Below, in pieces: positions 38,001 to 49,480 of a DNA stretch of 64,000 nt (within the stretch, counting starts at the first letter, position 1; every line of letters begins with the position of its first letter). Source of the DNA: Brasenia schreberi. Its lineage: Eukaryota; Streptophyta; Magnoliopsida; Nymphaeales; Cabombaceae. A model generated the notes under the pieces. That model saw nothing but the letters and a program-made list of their open reading frames with translations. It was not told where the DNA came from and searched no databases. Position numbers and translations under genes: made by a program. The DNA lies in assembly GCA_036023115.1 (NCBI GenBank), contig JAYKKT010000079.1:13197501-13261500 (forward strand), in the 5' to 3' direction.

Positions 38001-38280
38001 TGTAAATATTTGTTGATATGTGAATGTTGAATCGATCAAGTCGCAAATCATCAAAGTGTTGGTGGAATCGTCAAGATATCAAAGCATCCAAATATGAATG
38101 TCTCAAGTCAAGAATGCAACAAGAGTCAAGAGAGAGAGAGTCAAATCACAAATCAAAGGGTGTACAACTTGTTATTGGTATTGATTAAGGCTCTATTTAT
38201 AGAGCAAGATATTACATCAAGTGAGAGAGGAATAAAGAAGGAGGACTAGTGCTGCCCGACCAACACCAGCTGTGGGCGAG
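38001..38280 (-). repeat. LTR fragment related to the element at 43589
   Basis: Starts TGTAAATATTTGTTGAT like the LTR edge at 43589 and shares ordered blocks with it, including a TATTTATAGAG promoter-type block and GGACTAGTGCTG. A preceding piece (about 37965-38000, TAATAGGGTGGGCCATTAGG) resembles the opposite LTR edge. Orientation is minus. It may be the 5' LTR remnant of the copia relic to its left. Confidence 0.45.
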
Positions 38281-38284
38281 TTTG

Positions 38285-38849
38285 TCTTATTGGAGATCAA
38301 GTTGAAGATCAATACTAGTTTTATATTTCTGCATAATTTATATTTTTGTATTTAAGTTTATGTCTTGAGTATTTTGGATCCTATTGGATTAGAATATGAC
38401 CCATTGAGAATCAGGTTTGATTAGTGTTATTAAGTAAGGATGTTTTTGTCATTTAAGTTAAAATCTTATTTGTATAAAACCCTAAGTAAGTTCATTAAGG
38501 TAATATGATGAATAAAAGAAAAAGGGATGCAGCGGGTCCGAATCCCAATTCCTGAATCTGCTCTTTGGTGTTTTCTGTTGCTGTATTTCATGAAAATCTT
38601 CATGGTATCAGAGTCTAGTAAGACTCCTTGATCGCCACGCAATCTCAAGTCGTAGAGAACTAGGAAAAGCATTAAGAGAACAGAAGAAGCTTCAAAAGCT
38701 TGCTGCTGAAAAGGAGTAAAAAAGGCTGCGGCTCTCGCTGTTGGATTGGAGTGGCAAAGTGATTGAGTCAGATGAGGAACCTCAACAGCAACAAGTAGTA
38801 AGAAAACCTCCTCTTCTTCGAGTGGCGTAGGATGATGAGCACTATTAAG
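38285..38849 (+). mobile_element. LTR plus primer binding site fragment of a copia-type element
   Basis: An LTR-like stretch to about 38607 ends in CATCA-type sequence followed by TGGTATCAGAG, complementary to the initiator Met tRNA. Layout resembles the LTR at 52140-52487, including a TTTGTCATTTAAGTTA block and a TATA-like TTGTATAAAACCC. Downstream, 38640-38830 reads RRELGKALREQKKLQKLAAE in one frame before a stop; I do not recognise this protein. The hAT element at 38850 cuts it off. Confidence 0.5.
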
Positions 38850-38931
38850 CAGTGTTGTTCGTATCGCACCGGATTGTATCGTATCGTGGGCCACCACGAT
38901 ACGATACAGGGGCCCGTATCGCAGGTGCGGG

Positions 38932-38966
38932 CGTATCGTGCGATATGGCCCATATCGCACGATACG
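38932..38966. repeat. 17 bp-arm palindrome in the hAT subterminal region
   Basis: Arms 38932-38948 and 38950-38966 are exact inverse complements with a one-base centre. They contain the CGTATCG words typical of this family. Nearby, 39008-39028 reads as a TATA sequence between GGGACCCTT and AAGGGTCCC, the likely transposase promoter. Confidence 0.85.
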
Positions 38967-39389
38967 GTGCATATCACCCGTATCGCACGATACGGGCGAT
39001 ACGCCCTGGGACCCTTATAAAGGGTCCCAGGCCGACTGAAACCCGTCCTCTCTACTCTTGGGTTCCTCAAGCTCCCTAAGAGCCGGTTTTCGTCTCCTTA
39101 GTGTTCAAAGCTCCAAAATCATGCCCTACGGTATTCGTGCAAGCCTCCAAACTCGGATTTTGGTATATTTTTAATGTTTTTTCTATTTTTTTTCTTTATA
39201 TTTATTGTTTTTTGTGTTATTTCGTTTTTTTTTTGAATGACAAAATATGAAGTTATTAAGTGTGTGTATACGATTTTTATTGCATTCATGAAGTGGGAGA
39301 CACTCGATTTGAGTGTTATTTGAAGATTGGGGGATTTACGAAGTGCTTTTATTTTCAGGTTTTTGTTTGAATTAAAGTACTCCATTGAG

Positions 39390-41345
39390 ATGGCAGGAAG
39401 GGGTGGTAGAGACTCTCATTCAAAGTCTCATGATCCGGCATGGCAGTGGGGTATACCAGTTGAGGGTTCAAGGTTAAAAATCAGATGTTTATTTTGTAAA
39501 AAGGTGGTTAGTGGTAGAATTTCAAGGTTGAAACACCACCTAGCAGGAACCAGGAAAGAAGTTGCTCCATGCACAGGTAGAGTTAGAAGTGTGCCAGAAG
39601 GTATTAAATGGCAATGCTTGTAGATGATTGAGAGCATACACGAAAGGAGACAACAAAAGGATGATTTTCAGATGTGTGAAGAAGCTGATGATGCTACTGC
39701 CACTAGAGTTGGATTCACTGATAGTTTGCCTTCAGATGCTAGAACAGATATTGGTAGTAGCAGTTCGCGAGCACCTAGTAGAGGAAAGAGGGTTGCAGCT
39801 GAAGACTTTGGGGGTGGCAGAAGAGGAAGTTCAGGAAGGAGTAGAGGAAGAACTTCTTCTTCTAGCATACATTCGTTCTTTCCTCCTTCCACTATACCTG
39901 GTGCTCAGCCAGGAATTCGTGCTGCTATGGCTTCAGAACAACTGCATGATCAAGCAGACCTTGCAGTGGGCACATGGTTTTATGATGCATGTATTCCATT
40001 TAATGCAGCAAACAGTTTTCATTTTCAAGCAATGGCAGATGCAATTGCTAACATTGGTCCAGGATACAGGATGCCCTCTTATCAGAAGTTGAGAGGGAAG
40101 ATATTAGATTAGATCGTGATTGAAGTACAACAATACTGTTCGACTTTGAGACAATCGTGGAAGGAAACAGGATGCACTATTATGGCAGATGGATGGACCG
40201 ATAGGCGAGGAAGGACATTGCTAAACTTTCTTGTATATTGTCCTAAAGGACTCATGTTTTTAAGATCTCTAGATATGTCAGAGGAGAGGCACACTGCAGA
40301 GATCCTACGAGAGGAATTTGATAAGGTTATACAAGAGGTTGGGCTAGAAAATGTAGTCCAATTGATTACAGATAATGCAACTAACTACAAAGCTGCTGGA
40401 AAGGAGTTAGCTAATATTTATGGGACTTTCTACTGGACACCATGTGCAGCCCATTGTTTAGATCTCATCCTCGAGGACATTGGTGAGATGGATGAAATAA
40501 AGGCAGCAATTGAGTGTTGCCAAGATATTACAAAATTCATTTACAACTATGCATTTGTTTTGTGTATGATGAGGAGATACATAGAAGGTGCAGAGCTTCT
40601 TCGCACAGTTGAAACTCGGTTCGCAACAAACTTCTTATCTGTACAGAGTATTGTGAGACAGAAGCAAGCTTTAAAGAGAATGTTCTCCTTAGATGAGTGG
40701 CAACAATTTGCAGAGTTGCCTCAAAACAGAAGGAACAGAAAGTTAAATGAGATTGCAGAAACGGTTTTTAGAAGTTCATTTTGAAATGCATGTATCAGAT
40801 TATTGAAAATTACTTGTCCTTTAGTGAAAGTTTTGAGATTGATAAACAGCGAGGAGAAACCATCTATGGGCTACCTTTATGAAGCCATAGATAGGGCAAA
40901 AGAAGCGATCAGAAATAACTTTAATGGAAAAAAAGAGATTATGTGCCCATGTGGAAAATAATTGATAGTAGATGGAATAAATAATTGCATCAGCCTATTC
41001 ATGCAGCAGCCTACTATCTAAACCCATCATTGAGGTACTCAGCAACCTTCAAAAGGGACGGTGAGGTTAATCGAGGAATCATTGAATGCATCGACAGATT
41101 AGTCCCTGATGAGAGCATAGTAAATGCGATACATCGAGAGATGGAGATATATGATAATGCTCTTCACTTGATGGGTTTGCCTGTTGCAATTCGCAACCGC
41201 TCTACGATGCGTCCAGGTACATTATTTATTTTCATATTTAAGTTATCTTACATTACTGTGGATTATTATGTTTCTAATGTTTATATTTTTTTTACAGATG
41301 TTTGGTGGAACAGGTTTGGAAGTGATTGTCCAAACCTTAGAGACT
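39390..41345 (+). pseudogene. hAT transposase (BED finger, DUF659-like, hATC start), with stops
   Basis: The chosen ATG at 39390 begins MAGRGGRDSHSKSHDPAW, followed by a BED-type zinc finger (IRCLFCKKV, RLKHHLAG). A Ser/Arg/Gly-rich linker and YDACIPFNAANSFHFQAM follow, then MADGWTDRRGRTLLNFLV, LITDNATNYKAAGKELANIY and FYWTPCAAHCLDLILEDIG. In-frame stops occur at 39621-39623 (TAG), 40110-40112 (TAG) and 40782-40784 (TGA, after VFRSSF). A frameshift follows near 40940. An intron (GTACATT to TTTACAG, about 41217-41298) precedes DVWWNRFGSDCPNLRDF, where the gene is cut. The last TGA is shared with the copy at 33845-35803. In that copy it also follows VFRSSF, and a TGG codon would restore the pattern. 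Confidence 0.9.
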
Positions 41346-43588
41346 TTCAAAATCTAGTTTTCCATACCTTCTTAAAGGTTCTTTTGATCTTCGTTCTATA
41401 TGTCCAAACCATCTTAAACGATATTCTCTCGTTTTATCCTCTATTGGTGCCACTCTTAATTTGTTTCTAATAACCTCATTATGTATACGGTCTTTTTTTG
41501 TATGACTACTCATCCATCTCAATATCTTCATTTCTGTCATAAACATCTTTTGTACATCTTTTATACTTGTTGATGATTAACTGCCCAATACTCGGAACCA
41601 TAAAACATGTCTGGTCTAATTGGTGCTCTATAATATTTAATATCTTCTTATCACAAAGAATACTTGATGCTCCTCTCCATTTTAACCAATCAACATTAAT
41701 TCTATGCGTAACATCTCCGTTAATTTCTTCTATCACTCTAAAAAATTGACCCTAGGTATTTAAAACTTTTCTTTTGAGGGATGCAATGTGTACTAATTTT
41801 AATTTCCATATCCCTGAAGTAACGAAATGATCAAACTTACATTCCATATATTCTGTCTTTGTTCTACTAAGTCGAAAGCCTTTACTTTCTAATGTTTCTC
41901 TCCATAGTTCCAATTTTCTATTAACTTTTTCCTTAGATTCCTCCACTAACACAATGTCATCTGCAAATAACATACACCAAGGTACTTCCTCTTGAATATG
42001 TTTTGTTAACTCATCGATCACCATTATAAATAAGTATGGACTTAAAGATGATCTTGATGTAACCCAATATTAACTTCAAAGAAGTCTCTCAATCCTTTAT
42101 GAGTCCTCCTCACACATGTTTTTGCACCATCATACATGTCTCTTATAAGGTTTATGTATGTTAATGGGATACCTCTTTTTTCTAAAGTTCTCCAAAGACC
42201 CTCCCTCGATCCCCTATCGTAAGCTTTTTCTGGATCAATAAATATCATGTGAAGGTCTTTCTTTTTTGCTCTAAAATGTTCCATAAGACTGTCTCAAAAG
42301 GTGAATCGCTTCAACAATAGATCTGCCTGGCATGAATCCAAATTGGTTTTATGTTATACTCGATACTTGTCTTAACCTATGTTCGATAATTCTTTCTCAT
42401 AATTTCATAGTATGACTCATTAACTTGATACTCCGATAATTCGCACAATTCTGAATGTCTCCCTTGTTTTTGTATATGGGTATAAGTGTACTTGCTCTCC
42501 ATTCTTCGGGCATATTTTGGTTTCTCCATATTTCATTAAATAGTCTTGTGAGCCAAGTGATTCGTGTTTCTCGTACGATTTTCCAAACTTTTATTGTGTG
42601 GTCCAACCGATTTACCACCCTTCATATGTTTAAGAGCCTCTTTGAATTCATTCTTCTGAATACGTCCGTAGAAATTGTGGTTTACATACTTTTCTGATTT
42701 GGTTAACTCTCCTAAGTTAATACTAGTATCTTTATTTTTATTAAAAAGCTTATAAAAATAATTTTTTTATCTATTTCTTATATCATCATTTGCCACTAGA
42801 AATTTTTCATCCTCATCTTTGATGCATCTAACATAATTAAGATATTTTGTTTTCTTATCTCTAGCCCCAGGTATCCTAAAAATCTCTCTTTCACCTTCTT
42901 TTGAGTTGAGTTTTTTATATAAATCCTCCCAAATTGTAGCTTTTACTTCACTGATGGCATTTTTTGCTTCTTTTTTTGCTTTTTTATAAGCCTCTAAAGT
43001 TTCACTAGTTTTCTTGACATAATGTAATTTGTAATATGCCCTCTTTATCTTGATTTCATTTTGTACTTCACTCCACCACCAAGCTTCTTTTTGTGCCGGT
43101 ACACCTCCCTTACATTCATGTAACACATCTTTCGCCACTTTCTTAATATGTATACCTATATTGTTCCACATATCACAAGGTGTATCAACATAATGCCAAA
43201 CATCTCCTTTAAGGACTTTCTGTTTAAATATACATTCTTTCTTACTTTTTAGGTTCCACCATTTACTCTGAATAGCTTGATGTACTCTTTTCTTCTTTAT
43301 CCACTTTTTACTAATAAATCCATAACTAAAAGTCGATGTTGGACGGTTAAGCTTTCTCGTGGAATTACCTTGCAATCTTTACAACACGCTCTATCTTTTT
43401 TCCTATAAATAAAATAATTAATTTGTGTTTGTGATAAGCTACTCTTATAAGTAATTAAATGTTTATCTCGTTTTTTGAAGATTGTATTGACTATAAAGAG
43501 ATCAAATGCCATAGCAAAATTTAAAATCTCCCTACCTTCCTCGTTTATATCTCCAAAACCAAAGTTTCCATGAATGTCTTGATATCCT
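41346..43588 (-). pseudogene. LINE ORF: endonuclease end, RT and C-terminal part
   Basis: Pieces in order on the minus strand: GFGDINEEGREILNF and KDRACCKDCKVIP with LTVQHRLLVMD (endonuclease C-terminus, to 43297). A basic linker follows (43375-42767), then NQNMPEEWRASTLIPIYKNK and NYRSIKLMSH (RT block near 42500). Next are MIFIDPEKAYD (42240), [12 protein letters not shown] with the catalytic FADD (about 41970) and [13 protein letters not shown]. The last piece has MKILRWMSSHTKKDRI, RNKLRVAPIEDK and LRWFGHIERR (41530-41400), the conserved RTE tail. Frameshifts separate almost every piece. Confidence 0.9.
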
Positions 43589-44039
43589 TGTAAATATTCG
43601 TCAATGAATGAAGGTTGATATTGCACGAATCTAGTTCACCAAGTCGCCAAAAGTCAAATGACATCCAATCACGAATGTCGATCTTCAAGAATGACAAACA
43701 AGAGTCGAAGCATATACAAAATACGTCAAGAAGCAGTGCTAGACTGTATGTTTTATTCATAGTGTGATAGGGTATTTATAGAGGTTATATATGTACATGA
43801 AAAGCCATAAAAGAAGAACAAGAGAAGGCACTAGAGACTAGTGCTGGCCGGCCAGCCTTGGCCAGCACTAGCTAGCACTAGCCGTTGGAGTCCAATGGCT
43901 AGTTGCTGGCCAGGCATAGCCATTGGCCAGCACTAGCCGTTGGGGCTTCCAATGGCTATGGCCAGGGCCCTAGTGGCCCTAGGCTATATCCAAGTGGTGC
44001 ACGGGCCCTGATGGTCCGTGCCATCCTATTACATTAACA
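43589..44039 (-). repeat. LTR (3' in element orientation)
   Basis: On the plus strand it begins TGTAAATATTCGTC and ends ATTACATTAACA. It contains a TATTTATAGAGG promoter-type block and a GC-rich tract with repeated GGCCAGCACTAG words. It is longer than its partner through extra copies of the GGCCAGCACTAGC/CCAATGGCTA segment. Confidence 0.93.
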
Positions 44040-44465
44040 CCCTCCTTTAAACTTACGGGGGATACAACGGAAGTTTGTCCAACATAAATAAAATACAACT
44101 TGATTTTCAATGAACTTGTTACAAAAATTTCTACAAAATTAGTATCCAAGTTGCCACAACTTCCTTTGAAACAACTCCAAATCATCGTTCCATAATCAAT
44201 GTGTCAACTTATTTGTCATCCTGCATGAAAATCAACGAAGTATCAATACATACATTCGCTCAATCTTAATGAAATCATAAATACAATGTATAATATCTAA
44301 TCCAAAGAATAAACTAAAAAATGAGTCAAATAAGTTCATGAAGTTGATGTTCTCAAGAAACTCATTTGAAAGAAAATATTGATATCATTCAAATAGGATT
44401 GTCTATAGGAACTAGATTCATAAATCACTACAAACTTGTGATATTATAAGGAGACCTTGGTATAT

Positions 44466-44690
44466 CAAACAAGCATTTTAAGGTTAAGCTCAAAACCCGC
44501 CAAGTCAAACAAGCATTTTAAGGTTAAGCTCAAAACCCGCCAAGTCAAACAAGCTTTTTAAGGTTAAGCTCAAAACCCACCAAGTCAAATAAGCTTTAAA
44601 GCTAAGCTCAAACCCGAGTTTTGAGGAAAAACTAGAACCCAAACAAGCTTTTTAAGGCAAAGTTCAAAACCTTCAAGTCAAACGTATCAT
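44466..44690. repeat. Tandem array of a ~40 bp unit
   Basis: Three near-identical 40 bp units (44466-44505, 44506-44545, 44546-44585) with core AGGTTAAGCTCAAAACC and CAAGTCAAACAAGC, then two or more shorter, degenerate units to about 44690. It lies next to the polypurine tract end of the LARD-like element. Confidence 0.9.
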
Positions 44691-44837
44691 TCCCAAGGCC
44701 CTTAAATATCCTTTAAACTCAAAAGTGATTCTATGGTTCCAAAAGTAAGATAATCCATTTGAATGATCAAGACAAGTCCAAGGAATGAACTTCATGCTTT
44801 TCAAAGGTTTTACAAAGTTTGTTAAAACCATAACATC

Positions 44838-45720
44838 AAGATAACTATAAGTCTTTTTCAATATTGATTACTCTCCAACCAAACGGCCAACAACATGGAA
44901 CATCTTAATAACAAAGATTTTCAACAAAAGGCCAACAAACGGAGATCATAATCTCATAAGAAAAACAACCTTAAAGTTATCAAGATCACAAATCTTCAAA
45001 TAATGATTTGTCAAAGCACTTCTATCACATACAAGTTAATCAAGATAACTATAAGTCTTTTTCAATATTGATTACTCTCCAATCAAAAGGCCAATAACAT
45101 GGAACATCTTAATCACAAAGATTTCCAACAAAAGGCCAACAAACGGAGATCATAATCTTATGAAAAAGCAACCTTAAAGTCATCAAGATCACATATCTTC
45201 AAATAAGTGCATATTCAGTTTTCAATTAATTTCCAACCTGAGGCCAAAAATATGAATCTTAGTCGTACAAGTACATTCAACTCATTGTCAACAAACATTT
45301 TTCTAAGTGTCTCAAATAACAATAAGTATATCTTCAAGCATTAATTGATTTCCAACAAAAAGCCACCAACATGAAGCACCTTAATCACAAAGGTCTTCAA
45401 CAGAAGGCCAACCACATAGATCTCATTTACACAAGAAGATATCTCTTATCGTTTTTCAACAAATACATTTTTAAACTTATCAATAGCTAAGTTTGAAATC
45501 ATATCAAATTTTCAAATAACAATAAGTGCATCTTAAAATATCAATTAATTTCCAACAAAAGGCCACCAACATGAAGAACCTTAATCGCAAAGGTCTTCAA
45601 CAAAAGGCCAATAACATGGATCTCAATTATACAAGAAGATACCCCTTATTGTTTTCCAACAAATACATTTTCAAACTTATCAATAAACAAATTTGAAATC
45701 ATTCAATTGTTACAACACAT
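44838..45720. repeat. Tandem array of a ~200 bp unit
   Basis: At least four units start near 44838, 45042, 45323 and 45520 (offsets of 204 bp and 197 bp between adjacent similar pairs). Each holds a CAACAAAAGGCCAxxAAC block, an ACATGGA/ACATGAA block with CTTAAT and CAAAG, and a following AAGATCACA or ATACAAGAAGATA block. No coding potential; the repeated AAGGCCA word gives the array its period. Confidence 0.8.
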
Positions 45721-47328
45721 TTTTCTTCTAAACATGCTATCAAACAATTTGATTTAACTCCGTAAGTACATAATCAAGATTACATATAACCAAGTTGGAA
45801 GGAACACACCTGGATGGGCTCAAGTCTGAATACCATGTGCAGCGGAATCGGGTCAAATAGCCAAATCTATTCATTTAACTCAACAATGCAAATACTATAC
45901 AAACATGCAATAATATTAAGTGCAACAGAAAAGATTCATGTTTTTATGAGAAGAGAACGCGGTAAACCACTAAAATATTCCAATAATCAAATTAAACCCA
46001 TGTTTCTCGTCAATAAGTCCATCTAAAACACGTAGAGCTTAATATTTTCAAATCAAGGATAAGAAAAAGTGGTTCTCACAAAAACAAACTGATATTATTG
46101 GAATATTGCATATCCCAACAATCACCACAAGACAAATTGAACCCAAGAAATTATGAAAGCAACCACCATAACAAAGAGTGCAAGACTAGCCGAATTAACA
46201 TGGCAAACAAAGAATGACAGTTGATATCGTGATAAGTAAACAAGCAAAACAAGACCACATATAAAGAATCAACGATTAGCTAAGTACTCAATCTTTATTA
46301 AACTAATTTTCAAGGACAAAAGGGCAAAGCTATTTCAACCTTTATCAAGTCACTCAAATGCCAAAACCCAAACGGAACTATATAAGAGAAACCAACACCC
46401 ATATAGATGTAAAGGAGAGATACCGAAAACACACCAACAAACAAACAGTGACAATTAGCACTAAAAAACACAATGATTTCTTCAAAATCCAAGTAATTAT
46501 TTAATGACCATTTCAAAAACATGCTTCAAGAAATCTTAAGTTATCATATTTGCACCGAAACAACATAGGATTTTTCAAAGAAAGGGGAGATAAACTAATA
46601 AACCATCCCTAATCCAAAATTAGATTGCATAATGTTCTTATAACAACCATGAACTAAGAAACCAAGGAACAACTACTATTAAGATTCATAGCTAAAGAAA
46701 GCAAATTTCTACATAAAACAAAGATATTGATAACAACACTATTGTTCATGGACCAACAAAATGAGAATATGAGATTTGAGAAATGAAGCAATGCAACGCG
46801 AATGAACTAATCTATCATCTTCTTCAAATTCATTAAGGGCAAGATATGGATCAATAACTTAGGACAATGATAAAATACTATATATATATATATATTTATT
46901 TTTATTTTTTTTGAAAAATAAGAATGTCAAAAATATTATTACTATCATATTGTCTTTAATAAACAACAACTAAGTTTTCAAATGTTTCAAACATATCAAA
47001 CATAGCCACAAATTTACTTTAGTCAAGAATCGTTTGTTAAAAACAAAAGTTCAATTTCAAAATCACAAGCATATATACCATAATCATATATTTCTAAGAA
47101 AGTTATATTTTCAAACACATTGTTATATTTCCAAGAAATTCCAAAATTCCCACGAAAACAACGTAATCAATTGATAACTTCATTATTTTCCTTAAATTTT
47201 CCAAAATAAACATACTTTCTAAAGTTATCTTGAACTTTGAAATGTCAAAAACCAAGAACCGTAGAATTTTCAAAGTTGGCACGCTTCCCAATGTTCTCGA
47301 TATCTTCAATCCGAGGCTCTGATATCAT

Positions 47329-47715
47329 GTAAATATTCGTCAATGAATAAAGGTTGATATTGCACGAATCTAGTTCACCAAGTCGCCAAGAGTCAAATGA
47401 CATTAAATCACGAATGTCGATCTTCAAGAATGACAAACAAGAGTGGAAGCATATACAAAACACGTCAAGAAGCAGTGCTAGACTGTATTCTTTATTTATA
47501 GTGTGATAGGGTATTTATAGAGGTTACATATGTACATGAAAAGCCATAAAAGAAGAACAAGAGAAGGGGCACTAGAGACTAGTGCTGGCCGGCCAGCCTT
47601 GGCCAGCACTAGCCGTTGGGGCTTCCAACGGCTATGGCCAGAGCCCTAGTGGCCCTGGGCTATATCCAAGTGGTGCACGGGCCCTGATGGCCCATGCCAT
47701 CCTATTACATTAGCA
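47329..47715 (-). repeat. LTR (5' in element orientation)
   Basis: Plus-strand start TGTAAATATTCGTC and end ATTACATTAGCA, followed by ATCCT. It is close to the LTR at 43589-44039 but about 64 bp shorter. Confidence 0.93.
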
Positions 47716-47720
47716 ATCCT

Positions 47721-48120
47721 AATGCTTCTTTACCGACATGTCCATTTAAGTCTCCTCTTAAACAAGTTATCTTCCTTTGTAGAATTATTTAAAACACCTT
47801 TTCTATCTCCTCCCAAAAAGCCGTCTTTATACTAACTTCTAGTCCTACTGTGGGTGCGTAAGCACAAACTATATTCAAAACCTATGCTCCTAACACTAAT
47901 TTCACTGTCATGATTCGGTCACCATATCGTTGTATGTCTACTACACTCTCCTTTAAATCTTTATTTATGATAATACCAACTCCATTTCGATCCCTTTTCT
48001 TACCTGAGTACCATAATTTAAAACCTCTATCCTCAATCTCCTTTGCTTTTTTTTCTAACCTACTTTGTCTCTTGTTAACATAGGATATGAATCTTTCTCC
48101 GAATCATAGTATCTACCACC
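47721..48120 (-). pseudogene. LINE endonuclease N-terminal part
   Basis: The minus strand gives FKLWYSGKKRDRNGVGIII, then VVDIQRYGDRIMTVKLVLGA, IVCAYAPTVGLE, AFWEEIEKVF and RGDLNGHVGKEALG. These are the APE-type endonuclease motifs of RTE LINEs, including the DLNGHVG block. The LTR element inserted just after that block. Confidence 0.85.
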
Positions 48121-48724
48121 TCCATTAGCTTACCAAAAAATGTTTCGATATTTGAAGAATCAATACAAATCTTATTATCTAGGACTAACTTTCTTACCCC
48201 CGCATCCTTCCATATTGAAAATGCAGAGACCCTCTATGTAATTTATTCACTACATTCGGGCAACAATATAGTAGGACTAACTTCTTTACCCACACCAGTC
48301 CATGATTTGAGAACCTTCTCTGCAATTGATTCACTACATTCAAGCGAAAATATAGTGATCCTTGCTTACTTTTCACTGTATTCAAGCTCTGCAGCGCATC
48401 GCTAGGAGGGGATGCCCAACGTAATGCTCATAGTTTGTGTAATCCATAGTATAAAAATCCGAAAAAGTTTTGTTGTCAGAAGCCTAACATAACCCTCCTC
48501 CTTTATTCGGGCTTGAGACTGGTCATGCAAGGGTGATCCCTTACATGAGCGGAGTTTTAAGTTAATCTGCAATATCTCTTCTTATTTTGGAAATACTAAT
48601 TTTGCACAGTAACAATGGAAGTCTCGGTAATAAGTTGGCAACTCCGCTATAGGTCATTTAAACACCACTAAGATAACTTCTTCAATTAAGGGATTATTAA
48701 TAGAAGAGAAGGGTTTGGAGATAC

Positions 48725-49010
48725 TCATGTTTGTACTTCAATGTATTGAAAATCCTTAGCAATATCCTTTCCTGTCTTGAGATTCATGCGGATGTCAATC
48801 TTAATCTGCTCCTTGACCGTCATGTACATATCAATCCATGGCCTCTTCCAAGGAATGTATTGGTGCCGTGGAACATAGATCTTCTGAAACTGAACCTGGC
48901 CGTTGTGCATCTAATAGGTCTTAAGTGGCTTGAATTTGGGCTTGATTGAGAACAAGGCTGGCCCTTTCGCTGGACTCAAGGTTCCAACATCGATTGCCAC
49001 AATCTTCCAA
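48725..49010 (-). pseudogene. PNO1 (pre-rRNA processing KH protein) fragment
   Basis: Reading leftward from about 49010 the minus strand gives KPKFKPLKTY, a TAG stop, then MHNGQVQFQKIYVPRHQYIP, WKRPWIDMYMTVKEQIKIDI and RMNLKT. This matches the segment just before and into the first KH-like domain of PNO1/Dim2, the partner of NOB1 in small-subunit assembly. Plant PNO1 reads QVQFRKV-VPPHRY-P there. The match ends after RMNLKT. No intron interrupts it. It is a short displaced fragment, not a gene. Confidence 0.65.
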
Positions 49011-49239
49011 TAGATCCGATAAAAGAAGTCAAGGAATCCATCTGCCTCTTAATTTTAACTAGGAAAGTGAGGCAAAGGATTTGCTGGTTTGCCCCCAACA
49101 GTGGCACATTGAAATTAGAAGGATGCACTATAATATTCTTTTTGTTTGTTTAAATCTTTTATACTAGGGTAAACTTGATACTTGTATTCTGTAATAGATA
49201 TTGTACTTGTGTAAAACATGAAAAGTGAAAATGGCAGAA

Positions 49240-49400
49240 ATAGACGAATCTTGTTAATATAAAAAGAATTCATGGTAGATAAGTTCGACAAAGTTTTACA
49301 CTTGCTGTTGGAAGCCTAACACAACCCTCCTCCTTTATCCGGGCTTGAGACCGGCCATATAAGGGTGATCCCTTACATATACCTGATAGCTAGTCTATTA
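49240..49400 (-). mobile_element. RTE LINE 5' leader fragment
   Basis: Plus-strand GGAAGCCTAACACAACCCTC and TTATCCGGGCTTGAGACCGG repeat the block at 48477-48530, so this is a second copy of the LINE leader in the same orientation. Confidence 0.6.
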
Positions 49401-49480
49401 CTTGTTAAAATATTCAATTTTAATTTTAAGATTTTATTTTTATCCTCTACGTATACCTGATAGCTAGTCTATTAGTTGTT
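49375..49480. repeat. Short direct repeat pair
   Basis: TATACCTGATAGCTAGTCTA followed by TTA-TTGTT occurs at about 49378 and again at about 49453, separated by AT-rich sequence. Confidence 0.7.

Larger units (their letters stand above)
38850..41345 (+). mobile_element. hAT transposon, longer copy, 3' end lost
   Basis: Begins CAGTGTTGTTCG, the same terminus as the 33845-35803 element with one change, followed by CGTATCG-rich subterminal DNA. The transposase gene follows in the same direction. At about 41346, inside the hATC domain, the sequence switches abruptly to a LINE. The right terminus and a matching CTATTAAG duplication are not found, so the 3' part has been deleted. Confidence 0.9.
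43589..47715 (-). mobile_element. Non-autonomous LTR retrotransposon (LARD-like) inside the LINE
   Basis: Two LTRs (43589-44039 and 47329-47715) enclose 3.3 kb with no protein domain. ATCCT is duplicated exactly on both sides. Next to the right LTR the minus strand reads TGATATCAGAGCC, a one-mismatch initiator-Met primer site. Next to the left LTR it reads AAAGGAGGG, a polypurine tract. Both set the element on the minus strand. The LTRs and the sequence after the primer site (CGGATTGAAGA...TTGGGAAGC) match the gag-bearing element at 50690-52065, its likely helper family. Confidence 0.93.
41346..48565 (-). mobile_element. RTE-type LINE, split by an LTR element and missing its 3' end
   Basis: Minus strand, 5' end near 48565. 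The leader holds the motif read on the plus strand as CCCTCCTCCTTTATTCGGG, seen again at 49330. Endonuclease, RT and C-terminal region follow leftward. An LTR retrotransposon (43589-47715) splits the endonuclease, with ATCCT duplicated at 43584-43588 and 47716-47720. The LINE ends at 41346 inside its C-terminal coding region without the usual 3' tail. Confidence 0.85.

Noticed and set aside
38768..39079. Three overlapping frames in the hAT subterminal region
   Set aside because: They result from CGTATCG-rich palindromic sequence and differ between copies; no protein domain.
44466..45720. Tandem repeats as a possible CRISPR-like array
   Set aside because: Units are contiguous, lack unique spacers and lie inside a plant LTR element.
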